A DNA stretch of 64,000 nucleotides from Nannocystis sp. RBIL2 (GTDB taxonomy: Bacteria; Myxococcota_A; Polyangia; Nannocystales; Nannocystaceae). The position numbers and the translations under genes are program-made. The notes below the pieces were generated by a model. That model was given only the letters and a program-made list of their open reading frames with translations, did not search any database and was not told the origin of the DNA. The stretch spans positions 2,588,001 to 2,652,000 of the forward strand of contig NZ_JAPNJW010000001.1 in NCBI RefSeq assembly GCF_026626745.1. The letters are read 5' to 3'. Of this stretch, positions 8,954-17,664 are shown in pieces; position 1 is the stretch's first letter; each line of letters opens with the position of its first letter.

Positions 8954-9202
8954 GTCGAGGCATCCGACATGCCGGCACAGGGGCGCGGGGCGGACCCCTC
9001 TTGCCCCCTGTGCCCACATTCACCCCAGCACGCGTGAATGTCGCGGCGAGAGACCGACGAATTGTCTTGGCGGCGGCGCCGCCGGCTTGGTACGGTGATC
9101 CGGCGGTATTGCGGCCGGAACGCGCGAGTTTCCGGCACCAGGCGCTCGTCTGCGTCGGCGCCGACCCGCGCGGCCGTGACGAATGATCGGAGGGACGGAG
9201 TG

Positions 9203-10264
9203 ATGACAGATCGCAAGCGGACGTGGACGCGCAAGATTGCAGCGGTAGCGACAGTGGCGGCGGCGGCGACGGGTCTCCTGGGGAGCACCTCTGCCGAAGC
9301 CGGATTGCTGTCACCCAGCATCACGATCGAGAAGCGTGTCGACTTCGTGGTCACGCTGTCCGATGACCAGGACTACACGGTCGCCGGGCATTTGTCCATG
9401 AAGCTCGGTGGCGCGTGCGGGCTGCTCGAGCCCAGGACACTGCAGGTGCTCCTGCACGGGGGGACATACGACCACGAGTACTGGGACGGCCCACAGATCA
9501 ACGGCGAGCGTTACTCATACGCCGACTACATGACCGAGCGTTGCTACGCGGTCCTCGCTCTCGACATGCTCGGAGCCGGCGCGTCGAGCGCTCCGCCCGG
9601 CGATCTCGCCGACCTCGCGGAGAGCGCCAGCGCTCTGGACCAGGTCCTCGCGCAAGTGCGCTCCGTCGGCCCCTGTTGGGACCCGGTGTTCGACAAGATC
9701 GCCCTCGTCGGTCACTCGATGGGCACCATCACCTCGGTCTACACTCTCGGCAGCTACGGCCCCGTCGCCGACGCGCTGGTGGCGACCGGCTGGGCCCACG
9801 CCCCGCGCATCATCCCCATCGATCCCGCGGCCTTCGCCGAGCCACTGCAGCAGCCCTACGTGGTCATCCCGCCGCCGGTCCGCGAGCTGCTGTTCTACTA
9901 CCCGCCGACCTCCGACCCGGACGTGATCGACTACGACAATGCCAACATGGTGTCGGGCCTGCCGCGCGGGCTGATGCTCGACGTCCTCGACATGATGACG
10001 GCCCTCGCCATCGGCGACCCGGAGGGCATCAACGGCCTCTCGCTCGTCGACCAGGTCGAGGTCCCCGTGCTGTCGCAGCTCGGCCAGTACGACATCCTCG
10101 CCTCCGCCGACGTCGCCGCCGCGGAGGCCGCCTTCTACAGCAGCTCGCCCGACGTCACCGTCGAGGTCCTGCCCGACATCGGCCACGACCTCAACCTCCA
10201 CCTCAACCGCGAGGCCGGCTGGGCCCAGATCGACGCCTGGCTCAGAGCGACGCTCGGCGACTAG
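9203..10264 (+). CDS. Secreted alpha/beta-hydrolase
   Basis: ATG 9203 follows GGAGGGACGGAG and gives a Sec signal peptide: TDRKRTWTRK, then a hydrophobic Ala/Val run ending STSAEA, a plausible signal-peptidase I site near residue 32. The mature protein shows the alpha/beta-hydrolase pattern: LLHGGTYDHEYWD as the oxyanion-hole strand, the nucleophile elbow GHSMG at about 174-178, and a late Asp/His pair (GQYDILAS and DIGHDLN) fitting the acid and histidine. It is probably an esterase, lipase or peptidase outside the cytoplasm; the sequence does not fix the substrate. It runs toward the dihydrofolate-reductase-like gene on the other strand. Confidence 0.85.
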   Translation: MTDRKRTWTRKIAAVATVAAAATGLLGSTSAEAGLLSPSITIEKRVDFVVTLSDDQDYTVAGHLSMKLGGACGLLEPRTLQVLLHGGTYDHEYWDGPQINGERYSYADYMTERCYAVLALDMLGAGASSAPPGDLADLAESASALDQVLAQVRSVGPCWDPVFDKIALVGHSMGTITSVYTLGSYGPVADALVATGWAHAPRIIPIDPAAFAEPLQQPYVVIPPPVRELLFYYPPTSDPDVIDYDNANMVSGLPRGLMLDVLDMMTALAIGDPEGINGLSLVDQVEVPVLSQLGQYDILASADVAAAEAAFYSSSPDVTVEVLPDIGHDLNLHLNREAGWAQIDAWLRATLGD

Positions 10265-10278
10265 GCCGCGCGCGGCGA

Positions 10279-10333
10279 GCCGCCCGGCGAATCACGCGCG
10301 TGAACTTCGATCGCAGCGCGCGCGCCGGGCGGC
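10279..10333. terminator. Inverted repeat between convergent genes
   Basis: GCCGCCCGGCG (10279-10289) is the exact complement of CGCCGGGCGGC (10323-10333), with a 33-base loop. It lies between the convergent hydrolase and reductase genes and could end transcription from both sides. No T-tract follows, so it may be a Rho-assisted or mRNA-end hairpin rather than a classical terminator. Confidence 0.45.
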
Positions 10334-10336
10334 GGG

Positions 10337-10350
10337 CCTATGTACATAGG
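10337..10350. repeat. 14-bp perfect palindrome CCTATGTACATAGG
   Basis: A perfect 14-bp palindrome six bases beyond the stop of the convergent reductase gene. Its core TATGTACATA occurs again at 33379-33388 in another intergenic gap. Role unknown; it could be a protein-binding site. Confidence 0.4.
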
Positions 10351-10355
10351 CGTCT

Positions 10356-10901
10356 TCAGCGCGACTTCGGCACCGCGTAGCGCAGCTCGACCATCCCGCG
10401 CGGGAAGCGGGTCACCGCGGTGAGCTCGAGCGTCCCGGGCAGCGCCGCGGGCAGCAGCGGCGCGCCGGCGCCGAGCACCACCGGGATCACGCCGAGCCAG
10501 ATCTCGTCGAGCAAGTCGCGGCGGGCGAACTGCGCCACCAGGTTGCCGCCGCCGACCAGCCAGATGTGCTTGCCCCCGGCGGCGCCGACCATCTGCTCGT
10601 GGACAGCGCCGACGTCGTCGGCGGTGAAGCGGATGTCGGCGCCGGCGAAGCCGGGCAGCTCGCGGTGGGTGAACACCCAGGTCGGGATCCCGATGTACGG
10701 CCACGCCGCGAGCTTCTCGCCGAGGATGAACTCGTAGGTCGCCGCGCCCATCGCCAGCGCGCCGACCCCGGCGAGGAAGGCCTTGTAGTGGGCCTCGACG
10801 CCCTCCACGTCGTTGAACTGAAACAGCCATTGCAGGTCGCCGGCCGCGTCGGCGATGAAGCCGTCGAGGCTGGCCGCCACGAAGTATTGGGTTCGGATCA
10901 T
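10356..10901 (-). CDS. Dihydrofolate reductase-fold (RibD C-terminal-like) protein
   Basis: 181 residues from ATG 10901. The N-terminus MIRTQYFVAASLDGFIAD is the hallmark of the dihydrofolate-reductase/RibD C-terminal family, and WLVGGGNLVAQF matches its NADP-binding GGG loop. Such stand-alone proteins are presumed NADPH-dependent reductases, mostly of unknown substrate. The gene is divergent from a WYL-type regulator; the 62-base gap holds a perfect 17-bp palindrome, so the regulator probably controls it. This pairing with a YafY/WYL-type regulator is common in bacteria. Confidence 0.88.
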   Translation of the reverse strand: MIRTQYFVAASLDGFIADAAGDLQWLFQFNDVEGVEAHYKAFLAGVGALAMGAATYEFILGEKLAAWPYIGIPTWVFTHRELPGFAGADIRFTADDVGAVHEQMVGAAGGKHIWLVGGGNLVAQFARRDLLDEIWLGVIPVVLGAGAPLLPAALPGTLELTAVTRFPRGMVELRYAVPKSR

Positions 10902-10923
10902 GCGTCGAGGCTGACAGCAGACC

Positions 10924-10940
10924 CTGACAGGACCTGTCAG
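10924..10940. promoter_or_regulatory. Operator-like 17-bp palindrome between divergent genes
   Basis: CTGACAGG-A-CCTGTCAG is a perfect inverted repeat with one central base, midway between the start codons at 10901 and 10964. A further CTGACAG lies just to its left (from about 10910). It is the most likely binding site of the adjacent WYL regulator, controlling both directions. Confidence 0.65.
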
Positions 10941-10963
10941 CAATTTTCCGGCATGATGCGCGC

Positions 10964-11935
10964 ATGCGGTCGAGCCGGCTCCTCGCGTTGCTCCTCGTGC
11001 TCCAGCGGCGCCAGCGGGCCACCGCGGCGGAGCTCGCCGAGGCGCTCGAGGTCTCGGTACGCACCCTCTACCGCGACGTCGCCGCGCTGGTGGCCGCCGG
11101 CTTCCCGCTGTGGACCGAGCCGGGCCCGCACGGCGGCATCCGCCTGGTCGAGGGCTGGCGCACGCGGCTCGACGGCCTCACGGCCGAGGAGGCGAGCGCG
11201 CTGTTCCTGTCGGGCGCCCCGCAGGCGGTCGCCGACCTCGGCCTCGGCGCGGTCGCCCTGTCGGCGCGCGCCAAGGTCGACGCCACCCTGCCCGCGGAGC
11301 TGCGCGACCGCGCCGGGCGGATCCGCCAGCGCTTCCTGCTCGACGCGCCGGCGTGGTTCGCCAGGCCCGAGCCGCTCGCCGCGCTGCCCGCAGTCGCCAC
11401 CGCGGTGTGGGAGGGCCGCAAGCTCGAGCTGCGCCACGGCGGCCGCCCGCACAGCCGCCGCGTCGACCCGCTCGGGCTCGTGCTCAAGGCCGGCACCTGG
11501 TACCTGATCGCGCGCTCGCGCGGCGATGTCCGCACCTACCGCGTCGGCCGCATCGACCACGCCGAGCCGCTCGCCGAGACCTTCGCGCGGCCCGACGACT
11601 TCGACCTCGCGGCGTGGTGGGCCGCGTCGTCGGCCGCGTTCGACCAGTCGCTGCTCGTCTATCGCTGCCGCGTCCGCCTGTCGCCCTACGCCCAGAAGTC
11701 GCTCCCGCGGGTGGTCCCGCACGACGCAGTCCGCCGCATGCTCGCCGAGGCCGGCCCGCCCGACGCCGAGGGCTGGCGCGCGCTCGACCTGCTGCTCGAG
11801 AGCGAGGAGGTCGCCGCCGACCAGCTCACCGGCTTAGGCGGCGGCGTCGAGGTGCTGGAGCCGCCGGAGCTGCGCCAGCGCATGCACCTCGTCGGCCTCG
11901 AGATGGCCCGCCGCAACGCGCTGCCCTGCGCCTGA
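10964..11935 (+). CDS. WYL-domain transcriptional regulator (YafY type)
   Basis: 323 residues, typical for the family. Residues 1-55 form a DeoR-like winged helix (LLVLQRRQRATAAELAEALEVSVRTLYRDVAALV). A WYL domain follows, recognised by the family's YRVGRI signature and the preceding KAGTWYLIARSRGDVRTY strand pair. A C-terminal WCX-like extension completes it. WYL regulators sense small ligands or nucleic acids; the ligand here is unknown. It probably represses itself and the divergent reductase gene through the palindrome at 10924-10940. Confidence 0.9.
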   Translation: MRSSRLLALLLVLQRRQRATAAELAEALEVSVRTLYRDVAALVAAGFPLWTEPGPHGGIRLVEGWRTRLDGLTAEEASALFLSGAPQAVADLGLGAVALSARAKVDATLPAELRDRAGRIRQRFLLDAPAWFARPEPLAALPAVATAVWEGRKLELRHGGRPHSRRVDPLGLVLKAGTWYLIARSRGDVRTYRVGRIDHAEPLAETFARPDDFDLAAWWAASSAAFDQSLLVYRCRVRLSPYAQKSLPRVVPHDAVRRMLAEAGPPDAEGWRALDLLLESEEVAADQLTGLGGGVEVLEPPELRQRMHLVGLEMARRNALPCA

Positions 11936-12014
11936 CGCGGCGCGCTTCGCTGCGCCGACGTGCGAGCGCGCGGGCGGCTTGATACCCTCGCCGCCCTTCG
12001 GGAGGTCAGCACGC

Positions 12015-13379
12015 ATGAAGAATTTCGACATCGATCAGGCGACCGCGGGACAGACTGCGCGGGCCGTCGCCGACGGCACGATCACGGCGCTCGCGGCCTG
12101 CGAGGCGGCGATCGCCCGCATCGAGGCGCGGGACGGATCGATCCACGCGGTGGTGGTCCGCGACTTCGATCGGGCGCGCGCGACGGCGCGGGCGTTCGAC
12201 GCCGCGGGCGCGGCGAAGCAGGGCCTGCCGCTCGCCGGCGTGCCGATGACGGTCAAGGAGTCCAACGACGTCGCCGGGCTGCCGACCACATGGGGCTTCG
12301 CCGACTTCGCGCAGCGGCCGATCGAGGCCGACTCGGTCGCGGTGGCGCGGCTCAAGGCGGCCGGCGCGATCATCCTCGGCAAGACCAATGTGCCGGTCGG
12401 CCTCGGCGACTGGCAGGCAGTCAATCCGGTCTACGGGCGCACCCTCCACCCCCGCGATCCCTCGCGCACGCCGGGCGGCTCGTCGGGCGGCGCCGCGGCG
12501 GCGCTGGCCGCCGGCATGGTGCCGCTCGAGCTCGGGTCCGACATCGGCGGATCGATCCGCGTGCCCGCGCACCTGTGCGGCGTGTTCGGCCACAAGCCGA
12601 CCTACGGCCTCGTATCGATGGCCGGGCACGCGTTCCCGGGCACCGACGGGGCCGAGCCCGAGCTCGCGGTGGTCGGACCGCTGGCGCGCAGCGCCGCCGA
12701 CCTCGCCCTCGCGCTCGCTGCGATCGCCGGGCCGGACCACGATTCGGCGTACCGCCTGGCCTTGCCGCCGCCGCGCCGTCGCACCCTCGCGGAGCACCGG
12801 GTGCTCGTGCTCGACACGCACCCGGCCGCGGGCACCGACGCCGGCGTGCGCGAGCCGATCGGCGCGCTCGCCGAGGCGCTCGCCCGCGCCGGCGCCACGG
12901 TGCTGCGCCACCACGACGCGCTGCCCGACCTCGGCCAGGCGCACGGCCACTTCCGCGACATGCTCCTGACCATCCTGTCGCGCGGGGCCCCGAACGCCGC
13001 GCCGATCGACGCGCACGCCTGGATGGCGCTCAAGGACGCCCAGGTGCGGCTGGTCCGGCGCTGGCGGGCGCTGTTCACCGCCGTCGACGTCGTGCTCACC
13101 CCGCCGTTCGGCGTCGCCGCGTTCCCCCACGACGACCGGCCGGACTGGGCGACGCGCCGGCTCGTCATCGACGGGGCCGAGGCGCCGTACGGCCCGCAGA
13201 TGGCGTGGCCGGGCGTCGCCACCTTCCCCGGCTTGCCGGCCACCGCGGTCCCGCTGGGCCTCACGCGCGAGGGCCTGCCGACCGGCGCGCAGGTGATCGG
13301 CGACTTGTTCGCCGACCTGACGACGATCGCCTTCGCGGGCCTGCTCGAGCAAGCGGGCCTCGCCGCGGTGCCGCGCTGA
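12015..13379 (+). CDS. Amidase (amidase-signature family)
   Basis: 454 residues from ATG 12015, with GGAGGT at 12001-12006. The Ser-cisSer-Lys machinery is present: catalytic Lys in GVPMTVKESND, the Gly/Ser-rich segment TPGGSSGGAAAALAAGM carrying the cis-Ser, and the nucleophile in LGSDIGGSIRVPA. The rest follows the usual fold (HKPTYGLVS, VVGPLARSAADL). Members hydrolyse amides or act in tRNA amidation; the lack of GatB/GatC neighbours argues against GatA. Substrate unknown, cytoplasmic. An 8+8 palindrome begins eight bases after its stop. Confidence 0.92.
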   Translation: MKNFDIDQATAGQTARAVADGTITALAACEAAIARIEARDGSIHAVVVRDFDRARATARAFDAAGAAKQGLPLAGVPMTVKESNDVAGLPTTWGFADFAQRPIEADSVAVARLKAAGAIILGKTNVPVGLGDWQAVNPVYGRTLHPRDPSRTPGGSSGGAAAALAAGMVPLELGSDIGGSIRVPAHLCGVFGHKPTYGLVSMAGHAFPGTDGAEPELAVVGPLARSAADLALALAAIAGPDHDSAYRLALPPPRRRTLAEHRVLVLDTHPAAGTDAGVREPIGALAEALARAGATVLRHHDALPDLGQAHGHFRDMLLTILSRGAPNAAPIDAHAWMALKDAQVRLVRRWRALFTAVDVVLTPPFGVAAFPHDDRPDWATRRLVIDGAEAPYGPQMAWPGVATFPGLPATAVPLGLTREGLPTGAQVIGDLFADLTTIAFAGLLEQAGLAAVPR

Positions 13380-13387
13380 TTGTGCAT

Positions 13388-13403
13388 ATGTCCCGCGGGA
13401 CAT
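13388..13403. repeat. Dispersed palindrome, perfect copy
   Basis: ATGTCCCG-CGGGACAT is a perfect 16-bp palindrome starting nine bases after the amidase stop. An A-rich run follows on the plus strand. It belongs to the dispersed family also seen at 3256, 43763 and 63193. Confidence 0.6.
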
Positions 13404-13882
13404 CTCATTAAAAGATAAAAAAACATGACGGCGACGTTCGCCCCGACGAACCCCGAGTTCGCGGGGCGCGCCTGATTCACGTTCGGCGCCGCGAGCGCCC
13501 GCTCGATTCGCGGCGCGCCCTCCGCTGTAGCCCTCGGTACGTCACGATGACTGCGAGAGCAGCGCCGGCGAATCATGTTCTGCGAGGCGAGGCCGCAATG
13601 CGCAGCGGCCGCCCCGCCTCGACGAGAATCACCGGTATGATGGATCGCCCTTGGACTTCAGAAATGGGGTCCATCGGCCTCGCCTCCCGCGTACGAGGTC
13701 TCGGTCGCGGCCTGTGACAGGATTGGTGCGCGGGTGTGGCCAATGTCGAAAAGGACGACGTTATGTTTGTTCCGCCCGATTCATGCCCCGCGAGCTGCGC
13801 ACCTACACCCGGGGCGGCGGTGGCAGGCCATGCCTTTGTGCTCGCGACGAAAATTGTCTCTACCTTTAAGGGTGCCGCTGTG

Positions 13883-13888
13883 TATAAT
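13883..13888 (+). promoter_or_regulatory. Candidate -10 box TATAAT
   Basis: A consensus TATAAT hexamer, rare in such GC-rich DNA, 117 bases before the start at 14006. A weak -35-like CTACCT lies 17 bases upstream. Assignment to the downstream gene is inference. Confidence 0.35.
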
Positions 13889-14005
13889 CATAGTCAGCGC
13901 TGAAGCCAGCGCCGCCACCGCCGCCTCGCGCGGCGCCTGGACGTTCATTGCACAAACTCTCACGGCCCATCCGGGCCTGGCGCTCCGGGGGAGCAGGAGG
14001 ACGGG

Positions 14006-15913
14006 ATGACGCGGTCGAGCGATTCTCTCATCGATGCTGCCTGGTGTTCGCCCTCCGACCGCGCCGAGGACGACGACATCCACGGCGCTCTGGCGGCGAT
14101 CGAGGCGGTGCTGCTGGCCAGCGGCTTGCTCTCCGACGCGGCGGTGACCGTCCACGAGGGCGCCCACGGCGACAAGATCCTCGTCGCCCACCTGGTGCCG
14201 TGCGCCCCCGCCGATTTCCGCCCGGACGCGTTGCTCGAGCGGCTGCGCGACAAGCTGCCCGGCTGCCCGATCCCCTCGCGCTTCGTCCTCCTCGACGCCT
14301 TGCCGCAGGGCCCGGGCGGCGAGGTCGACCGCGACGCCCTCGTCGACGGCCAGCCGCAGTCGGGCGTGTTCAGCTCGGCGCCGCTCATCGCCGCCACCTA
14401 CGACCCGCTCACGGCCCAGCTGGCGGCGCTGTGGGCCGAGACCCTCGGGGTCGCGGTGGTGCTGCCGGACGACGATTTCTTCGACCTCGGCGGTGACTCC
14501 TCGCGGGCCGCCCACCTGGTGCTGCGAATCGCCGACGCCTATCGCGTGCAGTTCCCCGTCCACGCGCTCTACGAGGCCCGCACGCTGCGCGCCTGCGCGA
14601 TGGTGGTCCAGCGGGCGCAGCTCGGCGAAGAGGCCCTGAGCGGCACGGGGCCGGAGCACTGGCTGACCGACTCGTGCCTGCCGGCGGACCTCCTGACCCT
14701 GATCGACGGCACTGCAGCGCGCGAGCGCCCGCCCGCCGACGCGTGGCGCTCCGGCGAAGTGTTCCTCACCGGCGCGACCGGCTTCCTCGGGTCCTTCCTG
14801 CTGCGCGAGCTGCTCATCTCGACCACCGCCCGCGTGCATTGTCTGGTGCGCACGACCAACCGCCAGGTCGGCCTGCTCCGCCTGCGCCAGGCGCTCAGCC
14901 GCTACGGCCTGTGGCAAGAATCCTTCGCGCGGCGGATCCACGTCGTCCCCGGCGACCTCGGGCGGCCGCGCTTCGGGCTCGACGCCCCCAGCTTCGAAGC
15001 GCTGGCCTACACGATCGACGCGGTGTTCCACGCCGGCGATCACCTCAACTTCGTCGAGCCATACCTGAGCCACCGGGCGACCAACGTCGGCGGCACCGCC
15101 GACGTGCTCCGCCTCGCGGCCACCGGCGTGCCGAAGCCGGTCCATCACGTGTCGTCGATCCGCGTGTTCGGCCCGAGCGGGTTCTTCGGCGGCGCCCCGC
15201 GGGTCCACGAGAGCGACGACCTCGACGACTATTTGCAGTACCTGTCGTTCGACCTCGGTTACGCGGCGAGCAAGTGGGTCGCAGAGGCCATGGTGTGGGA
15301 GGCCGCGCGCGCCGGGCTGCCGGTGACGGTGTACCGCCCCGGCTTCCTCGCGGGCCATAGCCGGTCCGGGGCCGGCAACCCCGAGGACTTCATCGGCCGC
15401 CTGGTCCGCGGGGCGATCCAGATCGGGGCATTCCCCGACCTGCCGCGCCAGCGCATGGAGCTCGTGCCGGTGGACTACGTCAGCCAGGCGATCTTGCATA
15501 TCGCCAGCCAGGCCGATCAGCAGAATCGCGCCCACCACCTGGTGCCGCCCGACCCGGGGCTGTCGATCGACATGAACGATTTTTTCTCGATGATCGCCAG
15601 CTTCGGCTACCGCCTGTCGCGCCTGCCCTACCGTCAATGGCTCGAGCACACGCTCCGCGACTGTCACACCCGCGACAATCCCGTGTGCCCCCTGCTGCCG
15701 ATGCTGTCCGAGCGGGTGTACAAGGGTGAGTTCACCCGCTGGGAGCTCCACGAGGACACGCCGACCTACGATACGTCCAATGCCCTGGCAGCGCTGGCCG
15801 GCAGCGACCTCGAGTTCCCGGTGATCGATCGCCTGCTGATGGCGAAGTACCTCCGCCGCTGGCTCGCCGCCGATCGCCTGCCCTCGGTCCGCGCCGCCGC
15901 CGCGGCCCGCTGA
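14006..15913 (+). CDS. Carrier-protein/thioester-reductase with adenylation-domain stub
   Basis: 635 residues; ATG 14006 follows GGAGGA. Residues ~25-115 match only the small C-terminal subdomain of adenylate-forming enzymes; the large substrate-binding part is absent. At the motif normally GK(V)DR the sequence is GGEVDR, so the catalytic Lys is Glu106. A phosphopantetheine carrier follows with DDDFFDLGGDSS; Ser165 would carry the arm. From about 250 there is a Rossmann thioester-reductase domain with FLTGATGFLG, a Tyr-x3-Lys in YAASKWVAE, and PGFLAGHS. It probably reduces a carrier-bound acyl or peptidyl thioester to aldehyde or alcohol after loading by a separate enzyme. Overall the plan is like the last module of an NRPS or carboxylate reductase. 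Confidence 0.85.
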   Translation: MTRSSDSLIDAAWCSPSDRAEDDDIHGALAAIEAVLLASGLLSDAAVTVHEGAHGDKILVAHLVPCAPADFRPDALLERLRDKLPGCPIPSRFVLLDALPQGPGGEVDRDALVDGQPQSGVFSSAPLIAATYDPLTAQLAALWAETLGVAVVLPDDDFFDLGGDSSRAAHLVLRIADAYRVQFPVHALYEARTLRACAMVVQRAQLGEEALSGTGPEHWLTDSCLPADLLTLIDGTAARERPPADAWRSGEVFLTGATGFLGSFLLRELLISTTARVHCLVRTTNRQVGLLRLRQALSRYGLWQESFARRIHVVPGDLGRPRFGLDAPSFEALAYTIDAVFHAGDHLNFVEPYLSHRATNVGGTADVLRLAATGVPKPVHHVSSIRVFGPSGFFGGAPRVHESDDLDDYLQYLSFDLGYAASKWVAEAMVWEAARAGLPVTVYRPGFLAGHSRSGAGNPEDFIGRLVRGAIQIGAFPDLPRQRMELVPVDYVSQAILHIASQADQQNRAHHLVPPDPGLSIDMNDFFSMIASFGYRLSRLPYRQWLEHTLRDCHTRDNPVCPLLPMLSERVYKGEFTRWELHEDTPTYDTSNALAALAGSDLEFPVIDRLLMAKYLRRWLAADRLPSVRAAAAAR

Positions 15914-15934
15914 GCGCAAAGACGCCGTCGGCGA

Positions 15935-17443
15935 TCAGGCCTCGACCTCGACCCCGCGCGCCCGCAGCGAGCGGAGAATCGCGGCAGTCTGCCGGTGCCG
16001 CGCCCCGCCCTCGCGCCAGAGGATCGTGACTTTGACGAGATCCGGCAATCGGCGGAGCGGCGACAGATCGACGCTGCGACTGCAGCTCAGGTCGAGGCTG
16101 CGCAGCGCCGGGCACTGCTCGAGGCCGGACAGGTCGCCAATTTTAAAATCGTCCTCCTCGCCGCTCCACTGCGGGAAGATCCACCGCGAGAGGTGCTCGT
16201 CGGGCCAGGTCAGCGCCTCGACGCGCGCCAGCACGGCCGCGGGCAGCTCGACGGCGAGGAGCGCGTCCACGACGTCATGGTTGACCGCGTAGATGCTGCG
16301 CTCGGCGTCGGGGTCATCCCAGTCGGCCTCGTCCTCCTCGCGGGCGACTGGCAGGCGCTCCTCGTCCAGCTGCGGGATCAGGCGGGCAGCGAGCAGGCCG
16401 GAGAGCACCGCGAGCTGGAGGTTGGAGTCGGCGAACAACCGGGGCGCAGCGACCTGCTCGCGCTCGACAGGAGACACAGGAGAAACGCTCGGCGAACTAC
16501 CAGACGGCTGGCCCCGCTCGCGCGCGGCCATGGCGAGGAAGCTGCGGATCTGCCACACCACGTCGAGGCCGAGCTGCTCGCACTTGTCCAGGCTGGCGAT
16601 CTCCTGCGCGATCGCGGGGTGGGAATCCCCGCGCCACGATTCGTACCGCGCCCGCTCCTCGGCCGTCAGGACCTCCTTCGGCCGCCTCTGCGACGCCTCG
16701 ATGCGGTCGGCCACTGCCCCTGCCTGTTCGAGCAGCCGACGCGCCGGCGAATCGACCGGCAGCGCCTCGATCGCCGCGCGCCCGTCCTCCACGCTGACGC
16801 GCTCGCCGTCGAGCTCCGACGACAGCCACTTCCAGCCGCCGAGGTTGCGCGACGCCTGGGCCCGCAGCGCGGAGCCGTGGACCGGGTCGTCGAACATCGC
16901 GTACGCGCCGAGCTTGCGCTCGCGTGCGCCGACGCGCTCGGCGATCCAGACGTCGAAGCTCGGGTGCGACAGCGAGACCGTCGTCATGAAGTCGGCAGAG
17001 ACCTCGAGGATCGGGAACTCGCCCTTTTCATCGGCGACGCCGAGGTAGAGCGCCACGAGCGTGCCGTCCTCCTCGAGCAGCGGCACCACGTCTCCGGGCA
17101 GCAGCGTGGCCAGAGTGTTCCAGGCCTTGCTGCGGCGCGGCTTCCACTCGCTTACGAATTCGCGGAAGGGCCGCGCGACGAGCTGGGCCTTGCGACCGCG
17201 CCCGAGCACGCCCACGTAGCGCCCGTCGCACTCGAGCCAGCGGCGAAACGACGGCGGCAGCGGCCGACCCCCCGGCAGGCTCAACGTCGCCAGCGCTGCC
17301 GCAGGTACGGGCGCCGGCCCTGCACCGGCGAAGCGCTGGCGGGCGTCCCACGGCCAACCATGCTGCGCGACCCACGCGATGGCCTGCTCGACGAGCGGCA
17401 GCTCGCTCGCACCTGTCGGCTTGCTGGCGCCTCGCCTCGGCAT
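15935..17443 (-). CDS. SMI1/KNR4 (SUKH)-like protein with leucine-rich C-terminus
   Basis: 502 residues from ATG 17443; the frame is open 150 bases further but only this part shows structure. Residues ~40-200 resemble the SUKH/SMI1 fold (LPPSFRRWLECDGRY, a late LGVADEKGEFPILEV). A charged helical middle follows, then a C-terminal stretch like one or two leucine-rich repeats (LSGLEQCPALRSLDLSCS, LSPLRRLPDLVKVTI). SUKH proteins often serve as immunity proteins against secreted toxins, but no toxin gene is adjacent, so this could equally be a housekeeping member. It is convergent with the reductase gene, 21 bases apart. No signal peptide, so cytoplasmic. Confidence 0.6.
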   Translation of the reverse strand: MPRRGASKPTGASELPLVEQAIAWVAQHGWPWDARQRFAGAGPAPVPAAALATLSLPGGRPLPPSFRRWLECDGRYVGVLGRGRKAQLVARPFREFVSEWKPRRSKAWNTLATLLPGDVVPLLEEDGTLVALYLGVADEKGEFPILEVSADFMTTVSLSHPSFDVWIAERVGARERKLGAYAMFDDPVHGSALRAQASRNLGGWKWLSSELDGERVSVEDGRAAIEALPVDSPARRLLEQAGAVADRIEASQRRPKEVLTAEERARYESWRGDSHPAIAQEIASLDKCEQLGLDVVWQIRSFLAMAARERGQPSGSSPSVSPVSPVEREQVAAPRLFADSNLQLAVLSGLLAARLIPQLDEERLPVAREEDEADWDDPDAERSIYAVNHDVVDALLAVELPAAVLARVEALTWPDEHLSRWIFPQWSGEEDDFKIGDLSGLEQCPALRSLDLSCSRSVDLSPLRRLPDLVKVTILWREGGARHRQTAAILRSLRARGVEVEA

Positions 17444-17664
17444 GTCAGCGACCACGCTCGCAGGAATCGCCGCGAAATTCCACTTTGACGGCCCCGGCCA
17501 GCAGCGAACGGCGCGAGCCCGCAGGCGCGGACGCCTGCGGCCATCGCCTCGATCGCAAAGCACGACGAGTCCCTCACGACATGTCCCAAAGGCCACATCA
17601 TCGCCGAGCGCGCCCCGGGCCGTACATCCCCCCCCGCGCCCACGAACAGTGGTAGCCTCGGGCC

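Larger units (their letters stand above)
13380..14005. other. 626-bp gap upstream of the carrier-reductase gene
   Basis: No convincing gene. It starts with the palindrome at 13388-13403 and an A-rich stretch (13410-13426). GC content drops around 13640-13900, and a TATAAT hexamer lies at 13883-13888, so the second half looks like a promoter region for the gene at 14006. Confidence 0.5.

Noticed and set aside
13410..13426. A T-run completing a terminator with the palindrome at 13388
   Set aside because: The run after the hairpin is A-rich on the plus strand, which is the wrong base for termination in that direction, and the minus strand has its run on the wrong side.
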